NCBI RefSeq assembly: GCF_009932435.1
Contig: NZ_BJOU01000001.1
Span: forward strand, 1,798,001 to 1,862,000
Direction of reading: 5' to 3'
DNA: 64,000 nucleotides
Source of the DNA: Gordonia crocea
GTDB lineage: Bacteria; Actinomycetota; Actinomycetes; Mycobacteriales; Mycobacteriaceae
Every line of letters begins with the position of its first letter. Positions within the stretch are counted from its first letter, which is position 1. The notes beneath the pieces are model-generated. The model saw only the letters and a list, made by a program, of their open reading frames with translations, was not told the origin of the DNA and ran no database searches. A program made the translations under genes and the position numbers. Of the stretch, positions 1 to 8,389 are shown piece by piece.

Positions 1-282
1 GGCCGCGCCGAGATCCGCGCCATCTTCAAGTCGTCGAAGGTCGGCAACATCGCCGGTTGCATGGTCAGCAGCGGTCTGATCAAGCGCAACGCGAAGGCCC
101 GTCTGCTGCGCGACAACGTGGTGGTCGCGGAGAACCTGACCATCTCGTCGCTGCGGCGGGAGAAGGACGACGTCACCGAGGTCCGCGAGGGCTTCGAATG
201 CGGTTTGACGCTGACCTACTCCGACATCAAGGTCGACGATGTCATCGAGAGCTACGAGCTGCAGGAGAAGGCGCGCGACTAG
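1..282 (+). CDS. infB: Translation initiation factor IF-2, C-terminal part (5' end outside window)
   Basis: The frame is open from the first base and has no start in the window. It supplies the last 93 residues of IF-2, the GTPase that delivers fMet-tRNA to the 30S subunit. The visible part matches the end of the C-terminal beta-barrel region that holds fMet-tRNA, with the conserved stretches [14 protein letters not shown] and GFECGLTL and the charged end [11 protein letters not shown]. The G domain lies to the left of the window. rbfA follows 45 bp downstream, the usual arrangement of the nusA-infB-rbfA operon. Identification rests on strong family resemblance and on context. Confidence 0.96.
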   Translation, partial: GRAEIRAIFKSSKVGNIAGCMVSSGLIKRNAKARLLRDNVVVAENLTISSLRREKDDVTEVREGFECGLTLTYSDIKVDDVIESYELQEKARD

Positions 283-327
283 GGGAGACCCGGTCGCGTG
301 CGGTCCCTGCCGAAAGGCGGTTCTGTC

Positions 328-768
328 ATGGCAGATCAGGCGCGCGCGGCCCGGCTGGCCAAGCGCATCTCGTCGATCGTCGCGTCGGCGATCGGTTCCG
401 GTGAGATCAAGGATCCCCGGCTGGCCCACGTGACGATCACCGATGCCCGGGTGTCGGGCGATCTGCACGACGCCACGCTGTTTTACACGGTGATGGGCGA
501 GACGATCGACGCCGAGCCCGACTTCGAGGGTGCGGCGGCCGCGTTGGCCAAGGCCACCGGCCACCTGCGCTCCCTCGTCGGGGCCGGCACCGGCGTTCGG
601 TTCACCCCGACGCTGGCCTTCCAGGTGGACACGGTGCCCGACACGGCCCGCCACATGGAGGAGCTGGTGGCGCGGGCGCGGGCCAACGACGAACTGGTGG
701 CCCGTCAGGCGGCGGAGGCGCAGCCCGCGGGGGAGGCCGATCCGTATCGGGACGAGTCCGACCGGTGA
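328..768 (+). CDS. rbfA: 30S ribosome-binding factor RbfA
   Basis: This 146-residue protein is a cold-shock and maturation factor that binds immature 30S subunits near helix 1 of 16S rRNA. The single KH-like domain is visible from [10 protein letters not shown] through the [13 protein letters not shown] strand, and a short acidic tail ends the protein. I chose the ATG at 328 because a purine-rich ribosome site (GAAAGGCGG, 311-319) sits just upstream and homologues begin close to [13 protein letters not shown]. An in-frame GTG at 298 would add ten unlikely residues. The stop overlaps the start of the next gene by 4 bp, so the two are probably translated together. Confidence 0.95.
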   Translation: MADQARAARLAKRISSIVASAIGSGEIKDPRLAHVTITDARVSGDLHDATLFYTVMGETIDAEPDFEGAAAALAKATGHLRSLVGAGTGVRFTPTLAFQVDTVPDTARHMEELVARARANDELVARQAAEAQPAGEADPYRDESDR

Positions 769-1724
769 CGTCGGCGACCGCGGCCGGGGTCGCCGCACTG
801 CTGCGCGATGCCGCAGCGGTGACGATCCTGTGCCACGTGCGGCCGGACCCGGACACCCTGGGCAGCGGCCTTGCCCTCGGCCAGGCGCTGGTCGCCCTCG
901 GCAAGACGGTCGAGGTCGCCTACCCCGGGGTGTTGCCGTTGCCGGCGACGATGGCGGGGATGCCCGGCGGTGAGTTGTTGGTGGATGCGGCATCGGTGAC
1001 CGGTCATCCGGTCGCCGTCGCCGTGGACGCCGCCACCCAGGGCCGCCTCGAGGAGCTCGGCGCCGTGTTCGAGGCGGCTCCCACCCGGATCGTGGTCGAC
1101 CACCACGTCTCCAACGGCGGATTCGGCAGCGTCGACCTCATCGACCCGACGTCGGATTGCACCGCCTCGCTGGTGCTGCAGATCGTCGACGAGCTGGGCG
1201 TCGAACTGACCGAGCCGATTGCCACCTGCATCTACGCCGGTTTGGTCACCGACACGGGTTCCTTCAGATGGGCCCGGCCCGCGTCGTTCCGTATCGCCGC
1301 CCGGCTGCTGGAGGTCGGCGTCGACGGGGCGCGCTGGAGCCGCCAGCTCCTCGACACCCATCCGTTCGCCTGGTTGCAGGTCGCCGGTGAGGTGCTCGGC
1401 GATGCACAGTTGGTTGAATCTGCTTGTGGCGGAGCCGGATTGGTCTACGCGACGGTGCCCCACCGACTGCTGTCGTCGATGGCCTGGGACGAGTCGGAAA
1501 GCCTGATCGACCTCGTCCGCACGGCGGGCGACGCGGAAGTCGCGGCAGTCTTCAAAGAGTCCGAACCGGGCCGCTGGAACGTGTCACTGCGGTCGAGGAC
1601 CGACGTCGACGTGACCACGATCGCCGGCGGCTTCGGCGGCGGCGGCCATGTGCGCGCCGCCGGGTACAGCGCGTCGGGCACCGCCGACGAGGTGGTCGCG
1701 GCGCTGCTGGCCGCTGCGCAGTGA
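765..1724 (+). CDS. nrnA: DHH-family phosphoesterase (NrnA-like nanoRNase / pAp or cyclic-dinucleotide phosphatase)
   Basis: This is a 319-residue manganese-type phosphoesterase. The N-terminal DHH domain carries [12 protein letters not shown] (H24, D28, D30) and the name-giving VDHH (D112-H114). The C-terminal DHHA1 domain ends in the glycine-rich [13 protein letters not shown] at about 288-300. Members of this family degrade 2-5-mer RNAs and dephosphorylate pAp, and the mycobacterial relative Rv2837c also hydrolyses c-di-AMP. Which substrate applies here cannot be read from the sequence. It starts with GTG inside the rbfA stop (GTGA) and overlaps the next gene in the same way, so rbfA, nrnA and the MATE gene form a coupled run. 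Confidence 0.93.
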   Translation: MTSATAAGVAALLRDAAAVTILCHVRPDPDTLGSGLALGQALVALGKTVEVAYPGVLPLPATMAGMPGGELLVDAASVTGHPVAVAVDAATQGRLEELGAVFEAAPTRIVVDHHVSNGGFGSVDLIDPTSDCTASLVLQIVDELGVELTEPIATCIYAGLVTDTGSFRWARPASFRIAARLLEVGVDGARWSRQLLDTHPFAWLQVAGEVLGDAQLVESACGGAGLVYATVPHRLLSSMAWDESESLIDLVRTAGDAEVAAVFKESEPGRWNVSLRSRTDVDVTTIAGGFGGGGHVRAAGYSASGTADEVVAALLAAAQ

Positions 1725-3064
1725 CCTCGGCGCCGGCCGATTCCGAGTCGGGCCCGCGGCGGATCGGCGCACTCGCCGCCTCGGCGCTGGTCGTGTTGAT
1801 CGCGCCCCCGCTGTACCTGCTGCTGGATCTGGCCGTCGTCGGGCGCCTCGGTGCCCGGGAGCTCGCGGCGCTGGGGGTCGGCACACTGATGTTGGCGATC
1901 CTCAGCACCCAGTTGACCTTTCTCGCCTATGGCACGACTGCGCGGTCGGCGCGCCGATTCGGCGAGGGCGACCGCGACGGTGCGGTGATCGAGGGGGTGC
2001 AGGCGACGTGGATCGCCGTCGTCGTCGGGTTGGCGATCGTGGCGGCCGGGTACGCGGCGGCCCCCGCGATCATGCGGGCCCTGGTGCCGGATGCGGCGGT
2101 GGCCGCCGAGGGTGCCGGGTGGCTGCGCATCGCCGTCTTCGGGGTCCCGCTGATCTTGGCGTCGATGGCCGGCAACGGTTGGATGCGCGGCGTCCAGCAG
2201 ACCCGGGCCCCGGTGGTCAATGTGGTCGTCGGCCTCGGTCTGGCTGCGGTGCTCTGCGTGGTACTGGTCCACGGCGTCGGCCCGTTCCCGCGGTGGGGGT
2301 TGCCCGGCAGCGCGTGGGCCAATCTCGCCGGCCAATCGGTGACCGGGTTGTGCTTCCTCGGGGCACTGTGGCGCGAATGCCGTGCCACCGGCGTCGGGTG
2401 GCGACCGGACCGGGCGGTGATCAGCGCGCAGCTGGTGATGGCCCGCGACCTGATCGCGCGCAGCGCGTCGTTCCAAGTGTGCTTCTTGTCCGCGGCCGCG
2501 GTGGCGGCGCGGTACTCGGTGGCGGCGGTGGCCGCGCACCAGGTGGTGTTGCAGGTCTGGGAGTTCCTCAGCCTGCTGCTCGATTCCCTGGCGATTGCGG
2601 CACAAGCGCTGGTCGGGGCGGCGCTGGGGGCCGCGGCCCCGGCGCGGGCCCGGGAGGTGGCCCGCCGTGTGACGGTGGCATCGGTGGGGCTGGCCCTGGT
2701 GGTCGCGGTGGTGTTGGGACTGGGGGCGGGGGTGCTGCCGCGGCTGTTCAACACCGACGCCCAGGTTCTCGACGCGATCGCGACGCCCTGGTGGTTCCTG
2801 ATCGCCATGCTACCGATCGCCGGCGTCGTCTTCGCCCTCGACGGAGTCCTCCTGGGTGCCGGTGACGCGGCGTTCCTGCGCACCGCGACCCTCGGGGCGG
2901 CGCTGGTCGCCTTCCTACCGCTGATCTGGGCGTCGCACGTCTTCGGCTGGGGGCTCGCGGGGATCTGGACGGGCCTGCTGGTCTTCATGCTCGCCCGTCT
3001 CGCCGCGGTGTACTGGCGCTACCGCCAGGGCGGATGGACGGGCCAAATCGGCGCCGCGCATTAG
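1721..3064 (+). CDS. MATE-family multidrug/organic cation efflux protein (DinF-like)
   Basis: This is a 447-residue, very hydrophobic protein with about twelve membrane segments. It is typical of MATE exporters, which use a proton or sodium gradient to expel drugs and toxic metabolites. The N-terminal PPLYLLLDLAVVGRLG and the later AAHQVVLQVWEF are the family hallmarks, and two homologous six-helix halves can be followed. The GTG at 1721 was chosen because it overlaps the nrnA stop by 4 bp; upstream extensions of this frame lie inside nrnA. The position next to nrnA and rbfA matches dinF in mycobacteria. The transported substrate is unknown. Confidence 0.9.
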   Translation: MTSAPADSESGPRRIGALAASALVVLIAPPLYLLLDLAVVGRLGARELAALGVGTLMLAILSTQLTFLAYGTTARSARRFGEGDRDGAVIEGVQATWIAVVVGLAIVAAGYAAAPAIMRALVPDAAVAAEGAGWLRIAVFGVPLILASMAGNGWMRGVQQTRAPVVNVVVGLGLAAVLCVVLVHGVGPFPRWGLPGSAWANLAGQSVTGLCFLGALWRECRATGVGWRPDRAVISAQLVMARDLIARSASFQVCFLSAAAVAARYSVAAVAAHQVVLQVWEFLSLLLDSLAIAAQALVGAALGAAAPARAREVARRVTVASVGLALVVAVVLGLGAGVLPRLFNTDAQVLDAIATPWWFLIAMLPIAGVVFALDGVLLGAGDAAFLRTATLGAALVAFLPLIWASHVFGWGLAGIWTGLLVFMLARLAAVYWRYRQGGWTGQIGAAH

Positions 3065-3079
3065 CCCAGGCTATCCTTA
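3061..3079. promoter_or_regulatory. Candidate DtxR/IdeR iron box over the lipase promoter
   Basis: TTAGCCCAGGCTATCCTTA matches the IdeR consensus TTAGGTTAGGCTAACCTAA at 14 of 19 positions. It begins on the stop codon of the MATE gene. It also contains TATCCT (3072-3077), a good -10 box placed 7 nt before the ATG at 3085. Iron-loaded repressor bound here would block RNA polymerase directly. The overlap is seen in the sequence; the regulation is inferred. Confidence 0.5.
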
Positions 3080-3084
3080 CCGCC

Positions 3085-3855
3085 ATGATGAAACAGCTTT
3101 CCGCCCTGGTCTGCGGTATCGCGACCGTCGGGGCCATCACGGTGGCCGCGGTTCCGGCCGAGGCCGCCCCGGTCAAGACCCGCGTCATCCTGATGCCGGG
3201 CCAGCAGGTGGGCAACCAGTCGCTGGCGCCGGCCTACGGTGCGATGGCCGACGAACTGACCAACCGCGGTTACCCGACGACGGTCCTCGACCTGCCCGGA
3301 AAGGACATGCGCAAGGATGCGCGCACGGTCGCCGGCGCGGTTGAGCGCCTCCGGCGCGCCCATCCGCACGACCGGGTCGCCCTGGTGGCCCACAGCGTCA
3401 GCGGTATCAGCTCGCGCTGGTACCTGAAGGAGATGGGCGGTGCCTCGAAGGTGGCCACCTATGTGGCCATCGGCACGGCTCAGTATGGCTCGCCCGCCTC
3501 CTGCCGGGCCGACATCGCCCGGGAGAACTGCCCCAAGACGCCGTTCCTCAAACAACTCAACGCCGGCGACGACACCCCCGGCCCGACGAAGTACTTCGGG
3601 ATCCGCAGCGTCAACGAGTACGCCGACGGCCACCTGGACGGTGGTCAGTGCCGGGTCACCCCGATCCCGATCAACGACGTGCCCGCCGGATTCGACCACA
3701 CCATCGAGCCGCTGACACCCGCGGTGTGGGATGCAACGGCGGCCTCGTTGGCCGGACGGTGCCAGGGCCGGTTCGTCACTGTCCCGGACGGGGTGTTGAC
3801 CGCCCGCAAGTCGATGTTGCCCACCGCGCCGTTCTACGCCGAGTACAAGAACTGA
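3085..3855 (+). CDS. Secreted alpha/beta-hydrolase (lipase/esterase-like)
   Basis: This is a 256-residue exported protein. An N-terminal signal peptide (hydrophobic stretch LSALVCGIATVGAITVAAV, then AEAAP) suggests cleavage near residue 30. The mature part looks like an alpha/beta hydrolase: a first strand VILMPGQQVGNQS, then VALVAHSVSG with the nucleophile-elbow serine in H-S-V-S-G, and a late FDHTIEPL that could give the catalytic histidine. Several cysteine residues suggest disulfides outside the cell. Substrate unknown. The ATG at 3085 (a second one is at 3088) lies 7 nt after a TATCCT box, so the mRNA is probably leaderless. An iron-box-like site covers that promoter. Confidence 0.75.
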   Translation: MMKQLSALVCGIATVGAITVAAVPAEAAPVKTRVILMPGQQVGNQSLAPAYGAMADELTNRGYPTTVLDLPGKDMRKDARTVAGAVERLRRAHPHDRVALVAHSVSGISSRWYLKEMGGASKVATYVAIGTAQYGSPASCRADIARENCPKTPFLKQLNAGDDTPGPTKYFGIRSVNEYADGHLDGGQCRVTPIPINDVPAGFDHTIEPLTPAVWDATAASLAGRCQGRFVTVPDGVLTARKSMLPTAPFYAEYKN

Positions 3856-3894
3856 CTGTCCGACGCGTCGGCCGATCCGTGCGATGATGGGCCG

Positions 3895-4275
3895 ATGCTT
3901 CGCCTGGTGGTGATCCTGGCAGCGGTCCCGCTGCTGGTTGTCGGCTGCGCGAACACGGCCGCCAACCCCGTGCCCCGGGCCGGCTACGCGAAGATCGGGC
4001 AAACCGTGACGGTCGGCGGGGCCCGGGTGACGCCCCTGACCGTGGTGCAGGACAGCCGGTGTCCGCAGGATGTGCAGTGCGTCTGGCCCGGGGTGGTGAC
4101 GCTCTCCGCGCGCGTGAACCGCGGTAGCAACAGCGAGACCAGGGAGTTCGTCCTGAGGCGCCCCCAGCGCGTGGTCGGCGGCGTGCTCGAGATGGTCGAC
4201 GCGCAGCCCGCTCGGGTCAGCGATCGGACCATCCGGCCCGGCGATTATCGCTTCGGTTTTCGCTTTCGGACTTAG
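3895..4275 (+). CDS. Small lipoprotein, function unknown
   Basis: This is a 126-residue protein with a clear lipobox, LLVVGC, ending at Cys18, so it is probably lipid-anchored to the outer face of the membrane. The mature part has a CPQDVQCVW segment with two close cysteines, a motif seen in uncharacterised small lipoproteins, and otherwise beta-rich sequence. No enzyme motif is recognisable. It lies 39 bp after the secreted hydrolase and in the same direction, so the two may share a transcript. The methyltransferase after it has its own candidate regulatory site. Confidence 0.75.
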   Translation: MLRLVVILAAVPLLVVGCANTAANPVPRAGYAKIGQTVTVGGARVTPLTVVQDSRCPQDVQCVWPGVVTLSARVNRGSNSETREFVLRRPQRVVGGVLEMVDAQPARVSDRTIRPGDYRFGFRFRT

Positions 4276-4293
4276 CCAACCCTAAGTTAGGGT
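4272..4293. promoter_or_regulatory. Palindrome with iron-box half-sites upstream of methyltransferase
   Basis: The perfect inverted repeat ACCCTAA-G-TTAGGGT (4279-4293) is joined to a TTAGCCAACCCTAA stretch (4272-4285). Both contain TTAGG/CCTAA-type half-sites as in DtxR/IdeR boxes, but the best 19-base alignment to the consensus is only 11-12 matches. The site ends 8 bp before the start codon. Control by iron is plausible but weaker than at 15317. Confidence 0.4.
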
Positions 4294-4300
4294 GGGGGAC

Positions 4301-5104
4301 ATGGCGGAGCAGATCGACCTGGGCAGTGTCCAAGAGACCCTGATGATCCCGTTGTACGGGCGCGCAGCCGATGCGCGGCGCCGGTCCAGTGTGCTCGGCG
4401 ACACCCGGGCGGCCGAGATCGTCGACCGCGTCGATTACGACTTCTCGAGCTTCACGCTGCCCAACACCATGGGGTCGGTGTGGCGGGCGGCCGTCTTCGA
4501 CGGATTCGTCCGCGACTTCCTCGCCGAGCACCCCGACGGGACGGTTGCCGACCTCGGATGCGGATTGAGCACCCGCTTCGAGCGGCTCGACAACGGCCGG
4601 GTCACCTGGCTCGACCTGGATCTCGACGACACCATCGCGCTGCGGCGCAAGTTCGCCCGGGACGGGGAGCGCTATCGGATGCGCGTCGGCTCGATCTTCG
4701 ACACCGACTGGTACGACGAGATCGACCGGTCGAAGCCGGTCCTGCTGCTCAGCGAAGGTGTGCTGCTCTACTTCGAGGAGGACCGGGTCGCGGGTGCGCT
4801 GCAGGCCATGGCGTCGGCGTTTCCCGGCGCCAGACTCGCCTTCGACACCGCCGGTCAGGTGATGGTGGACGGTCAGGCCACGACCCACCGCGAGGTCCAG
4901 GCCGAGTTCCACTGGGCCTGCGACGATCCGTCCGCTCTGGAGCGGTACGGCTTGATGCTGCTGGAGTCCTACAGTTTCGCCGAGCCGCCGCGCGCGGTGG
5001 TGCGGACGTGGCCATTGCTGCCGCGGTTGGCCATCAAGGTGGTCGGCCGGTCGGCGATTTCGAAGGCCTACCGCTTCAACCTGTTCGAGTGCACTCCCCG
5101 ATAG
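4301..5104 (+). CDS. Class I SAM-dependent O-methyltransferase, LCMT/TcmP-like
   Basis: This is a 267-residue Rossmann-type methyltransferase of the leucine carboxyl methyltransferase/PPM superfamily. The SAM site is visible as VADLGCGLSTRFERL, followed by the acidic strand WLDLDLDD and the catalytic-region LLLSEGVLLYFEED typical of the group. The family methylates carboxyl or hydroxyl groups of small molecules or protein C-termini, and the substrate here is unknown. I chose the ATG at 4301, preceded by GGTGGGGGA; an in-frame GTG at 4292 would sit inside the palindrome. The product has no signal peptide. A candidate iron-responsive palindrome lies directly upstream. Confidence 0.8.
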   Translation: MAEQIDLGSVQETLMIPLYGRAADARRRSSVLGDTRAAEIVDRVDYDFSSFTLPNTMGSVWRAAVFDGFVRDFLAEHPDGTVADLGCGLSTRFERLDNGRVTWLDLDLDDTIALRRKFARDGERYRMRVGSIFDTDWYDEIDRSKPVLLLSEGVLLYFEEDRVAGALQAMASAFPGARLAFDTAGQVMVDGQATTHREVQAEFHWACDDPSALERYGLMLLESYSFAEPPRAVVRTWPLLPRLAIKVVGRSAISKAYRFNLFECTPR

Positions 5105-5152
5105 CCGCGAACGGCCCGGCGCTGCGGTGGCGCGCCAGCGCGCCGTGGCACG

Positions 5153-6118
5153 ATGGTCGATATGGCAACGCTCTGGGCGATCAGTGATCTGCACGTGGCC
5201 CACCGGGGCAACGAGCACATCGTCGACCGCCTGCACCCCGCCGCGGACGACGACTGGTTGATCGTCGCCGGGGATGTCGCCGAGCGCACCGACGACATCG
5301 TCGACGTGCTGCGACGACTCGCCACCCGGTTCGCCACGGTGATCTGGGTGCCGGGCAACCACGAGCTGTACACCACGGCCAAAGACCCCCTGCAGATCCA
5401 CGGCGTCGCCCGCTACGACTATCTCGTGCAGGCGGCCCGCGACCTCGGTGTCGTGACGCCCGAGGACATGTATCCGCTGTTCGACCCCGGCGACGGCAGC
5501 GAGCCCGTCCGCGTCGTGCCGATGTTCCTCCTCTACGACTACACGTTCCGCCCGGAGGGGACGGCCAGCGCGCTGCAGGCACTCGCCGTGGCCCGCGAGC
5601 GCAACGTCGTGGCCACCGACGAATTCCTGTTGTCGCCGGAGCCGTTCGGCACCCGCGACGCCTGGGGCCGGGCGCGGATCGAGGCCACCGCGGCCCGACT
5701 CGACGCCATCGACCCGTCGGAGAAGACCATCCTGATCAACCACTGGCCGCTGCGCCGCGAACCCACCGAAGTACTGATGTACCCGGAGTTCGCGCTGTGG
5801 TGCGGCAGCGAACTGACTGCGGACTGGCATCTGCGCTACCGTGCGGCCTGTTGTGTCTACGGCCACCTGCACATCCCGCGGACCACCTACTACGATGGCG
5901 TGCGCTTCGAAGAGGTGTCGGTGGGGTACCCGCGCGAATGGAAGCGGCGCGGACTGCCCGAACCGCTGATGCGCGCGATCATCCCCGACGCCACGCCGCC
6001 CGACCTCGACGAGCACGGCGCCCGGTTCGAGCTGCCGCCGGACTACCGGGAGCGCGCCGAGGCCATGCGGCAACGGCTCGAGGAGCGCCGCGCCCGCATG
6101 CAGAAAGGAAACCGGTGA
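5153..6118 (+). CDS. pptH: Metallophosphoesterase, PptH-like phosphopantetheinyl hydrolase
   Basis: This 321-residue calcineurin-like phosphoesterase carries the metal motifs in order: SDLHVAHRG, VAGDVAERTDD, GNHELY, NHWPL and YGHLH. Its stop overlaps the start of pptT by 4 bp. In Mycobacterium tuberculosis the gene in this place (Rv2795c) encodes PptH, which removes the phosphopantetheine arm that PptT installs; that function is carried over here by order and similarity, not shown. Start is either the ATG at 5153 or the one at 5162; neither has a strong ribosome site. The C-terminus is a charged helical tail rich in Arg and Glu. Confidence 0.85.
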   Translation: MVDMATLWAISDLHVAHRGNEHIVDRLHPAADDDWLIVAGDVAERTDDIVDVLRRLATRFATVIWVPGNHELYTTAKDPLQIHGVARYDYLVQAARDLGVVTPEDMYPLFDPGDGSEPVRVVPMFLLYDYTFRPEGTASALQALAVARERNVVATDEFLLSPEPFGTRDAWGRARIEATAARLDAIDPSEKTILINHWPLRREPTEVLMYPEFALWCGSELTADWHLRYRAACCVYGHLHIPRTTYYDGVRFEEVSVGYPREWKRRGLPEPLMRAIIPDATPPDLDEHGARFELPPDYRERAEAMRQRLEERRARMQKGNR

Positions 6119-6822
6119 CCACACCCGTGCCCGGCATCAGCACGTCGACGATGATCGCCCCGCTCCTGCCGGGCGGCATCGCGTCGGCGGAGAGCTTCGG
6201 CGACCCCGAGGGGTTGACCGCCCTGCCCGCCGAGGAGTCGATCATCGGTCGGGCCGTGGAGAAGCGGCGCAAGGAGTTCATCACCGCCCGCGCGTGCGCC
6301 CGGGTCGCCCTGGGCGAGTTGGGGATCGATCCGGTGCCGATCATGCGCGGGGAGAAGGACATGCCGGTGTGGCCGGACGGGGTCGTCGGGTCGATCACCC
6401 ACACCGCGGGATACCGCGCGGCGATCGTCGCCTTCGGGATGTCGGTCCGGTCGTTGGGAATCGACGCCGAGCCGCATGAGGCCCTGCCCGACGGCGTCCT
6501 GGATCTGACGAGCATCGACGCCGAGCGCGACGTCCTGGCCACCCGTCCCGAGGGGCTGCACTGGGACCGGCTGCTGTTCTGCGCCAAGGAGACCACCTAC
6601 AAGGCGTGGTTCCCGTTGACGCGGCGCTGGCTCGGATTCGAGGATGCGCACATCACCTTCGACAAGGCCGGTGATCTCGACGGCGGCGGTGCGCACGGCA
6701 CCTTCACCTCGCGGATCCTCATCGATCCCGCTGCCGCGGACGGCGGTCCGCCGTTGCTCGAGTTGCCCGGGCGCTGGCTGATCGCGCGCGGCTTCATCAC
6801 GACCACGATCGCACTGCGGTGA
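6115..6822 (+). CDS. pptT: 4'-phosphopantetheinyl transferase, PptT/EntD type
   Basis: This 235-residue Sfp/EntD-class enzyme moves phosphopantetheine from CoA to carrier domains of polyketide synthases, NRPSs and fatty-acid synthases. The Mg/CoA-binding residues are visible: GIDAEP (D117, E119) and FCAKETTYKAWFP (K158, E159), with the N-terminal GRAVEKRRKEFITARACAR that contacts CoA. Length fits mycobacterial PptT (about 227). The GTG start at 6115 sits in the stop of pptH (GTGA), so synthesis and removal enzymes are co-translated. Mycobacteriales need this enzyme for mycolate and siderophore assembly, but no such cluster lies in this window. Confidence 0.95.
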   Translation: MTTPVPGISTSTMIAPLLPGGIASAESFGDPEGLTALPAEESIIGRAVEKRRKEFITARACARVALGELGIDPVPIMRGEKDMPVWPDGVVGSITHTAGYRAAIVAFGMSVRSLGIDAEPHEALPDGVLDLTSIDAERDVLATRPEGLHWDRLLFCAKETTYKAWFPLTRRWLGFEDAHITFDKAGDLDGGGAHGTFTSRILIDPAAADGGPPLLELPGRWLIARGFITTTIALR

Positions 6823-6844
6823 CGGCCGGAACGGAACGCGACCG

Positions 6845-7747
6845 ATGACCGAACACGCCCACCTCGACCACGCCGGTCTCGTCATCGTCGACAAACCCGC
6901 CGGGATCACCAGCCACGACGTGGTCAGCCGGTGCCGCAAGGCGTTCAACACCCGCCGCGTCGGCCATGCCGGCACGCTCGACCCGATGGCGACCGGTGTG
7001 CTCATCATCGGGATCGAGCGGGCCACCAAACTGTTGGGCCTGCTGTCGCTCACCACGAAGTCCTACACCGCGACCATCCGCCTCGGCGTCGCCACCGACA
7101 CCGACGACGCCGAGGGCGCGGTGGTGCGGACCGTCGCCGCCGACGGGGTGCGCGACGAGGAGATCGCCGCGGCGATCGGCGATCTCACCGGTGACATCAA
7201 GCAGGTGCCGGCGACCGTGTCGGCGATCAAGGTCGACGGGAAGCGGGCGCATGCGCTGGCCCGCGAGGGCGAGGAGTTCCAACTCGAGGCACGGTCGGTG
7301 ACCGTGTCCCGGTTCGACGTGCTCGACACGCGGCGCGGTACCGGGGTCATCGACCTCGATGTCGAGGTGGACTGCTCGTCGGGGACCTACATCCGGGCGC
7401 TGGCCCGCGACCTGGGGGTCGCGCTCGGCGTCGGCGGACACCTCACCGCACTGCGGCGCACCGCGGTCGGGCCGTTCACGCTGGAGCATGCGATCGGGCT
7501 CGACGCGCTGGAGGCCGATGCGCGGCTGAGCCTGCACATCGACGAGGCGGCCCGCATCGCCTTTCCGCACCGCGCCATCTCCGCCGACGAGGCCGAGGGC
7601 ATCAGCCAGGGCCGCTGGCTGGATCCGGTCGGGATGTCCGACGTCTACGTGGTGATCGATCCGCAGGACCATCCGATCGCGCTCGTGCGGGAGAAGGGGC
7701 GCCGCGCCTCGTCGGTGATGGTCGTGCGCCCGGCGACGCTGCGTTGA
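6845..7747 (+). CDS. truB: tRNA pseudouridine(55) synthase TruB
   Basis: This 300-residue protein makes the universal pseudouridine in the T-loop of tRNAs. The catalytic motif GHAGTLDPMATG is intact with the nucleophile D46, preceded by VDKPAGITSHDVV and followed by KSYTATIRLG and the CSSGTYIRALARDLG motif. The C-terminal part is the actinobacterial form of the PUA-like tail. It lies 22 bp after pptT, the same order as Rv2794c-Rv2793c. It ends 5 bp before the convergent TetR gene, with no obvious terminator hairpin between them. Confidence 0.97.
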   Translation: MTEHAHLDHAGLVIVDKPAGITSHDVVSRCRKAFNTRRVGHAGTLDPMATGVLIIGIERATKLLGLLSLTTKSYTATIRLGVATDTDDAEGAVVRTVAADGVRDEEIAAAIGDLTGDIKQVPATVSAIKVDGKRAHALAREGEEFQLEARSVTVSRFDVLDTRRGTGVIDLDVEVDCSSGTYIRALARDLGVALGVGGHLTALRRTAVGPFTLEHAIGLDALEADARLSLHIDEAARIAFPHRAISADEAEGISQGRWLDPVGMSDVYVVIDPQDHPIALVREKGRRASSVMVVRPATLR

Positions 7748-7752
7748 GCTGA

Positions 7753-8307
7753 CTACGCCGGCGCGACGACGGCGTCGGCGACCAAACGCGCGACGTCGTC
7801 GTCGGTGCAGGCCGACGTGGGGATCAAGAAGTGGGTGAACACCACCCGGACCAGGTGCTCGACCGCGCGCCGGGCGTCCGGGCGCAGTGCTTCGGCCACC
7901 GGTGTCTGGCCGATATGACGCCACACGACCTCGTTCAGAATGGCCACCAGGGTGGGGTGGCCGGAGCCGTCCTCGACGAGGAACGGCGTCAGTTCGGCGC
8001 CGTCGTGCCGCAGGATCGCCCGTAGCGCCGGATTCTCGTCGAAGTAGGCCAGGACCTCGCGGACGATGGCGCGCACGGTCGCGGCCGCATCGTCGGCATA
8101 CCGCACCCGGGCGCTCAGAATCGTCTCCATCGTCGCCAATTCGTGGGCGACGACGGCGTCAATCAGTGCGGCGCGGTTGTCGAACGTGCGGTAGACGCTG
8201 GCGCGGCTGACCCCCGCCCGGGTGGCGACCGAGGCCAGCGTGAGGTTGCGCAGACCGGTGTCGGCGATGACCGCCAAGGCCCCGTCGATGACCCGTTGTT
8301 CGTCCAC
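7753..8307 (-). CDS. TetR-family transcriptional regulator, divergent to carotenoid oxygenase
   Basis: This is a 184-residue regulator. The N-terminal helix-turn-helix is plain: ATRAGVSRASVYRTFDNRAALIDAVV, shown here in parts as RAGVSRASVYRTF. The C-terminal two-thirds is an all-helical ligand-binding domain without recognisable ligand residues. I chose the GTG at 8307. The longer frame from an ATG at 8349 would add residues unlike TetR proteins and would run through the palindromic operator. The gene is transcribed away from the carotenoid oxygenase, with the operator between, so repression of itself and of the oxygenase-thioesterase pair is the simple inference. Confidence 0.85.
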   Translation of the reverse strand: MDEQRVIDGALAVIADTGLRNLTLASVATRAGVSRASVYRTFDNRAALIDAVVAHELATMETILSARVRYADDAAATVRAIVREVLAYFDENPALRAILRHDGAELTPFLVEDGSGHPTLVAILNEVVWRHIGQTPVAEALRPDARRAVEHLVRVVFTHFLIPTSACTDDDVARLVADAVVAPA

Positions 8308-8339
8308 GACGCGGATACTACCCAGTCCGCTCGGAACAC

Positions 8340-8371
8340 AATGAGACAATAGTCAGACAATATGTCTCATT
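8340..8371. promoter_or_regulatory. Palindromic operator between TetR gene and carotenoid oxygenase
   Basis: AATGAGACA (8340-8348) and TGTCTCATT (8363-8371) form a perfect 9-bp inverted repeat with a 14-bp spacer. AGACAAT occurs twice, in the left arm and spacer (8344-8350 and 8354-8360). The stretch is much richer in A and T than its surroundings. It lies 19 bp upstream of the oxygenase ATG and 33 bp upstream of the TetR GTG, a normal place for a TetR operator. Confidence 0.75.
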
Positions 8372-8389
8372 GATGCAACACTGACACGT

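Noticed and set aside
8308-8349. A longer TetR protein starting at ATG 8349
   Set aside because: The extra residues do not resemble TetR starts and would cross the palindromic operator; GTG 8307 fits better.
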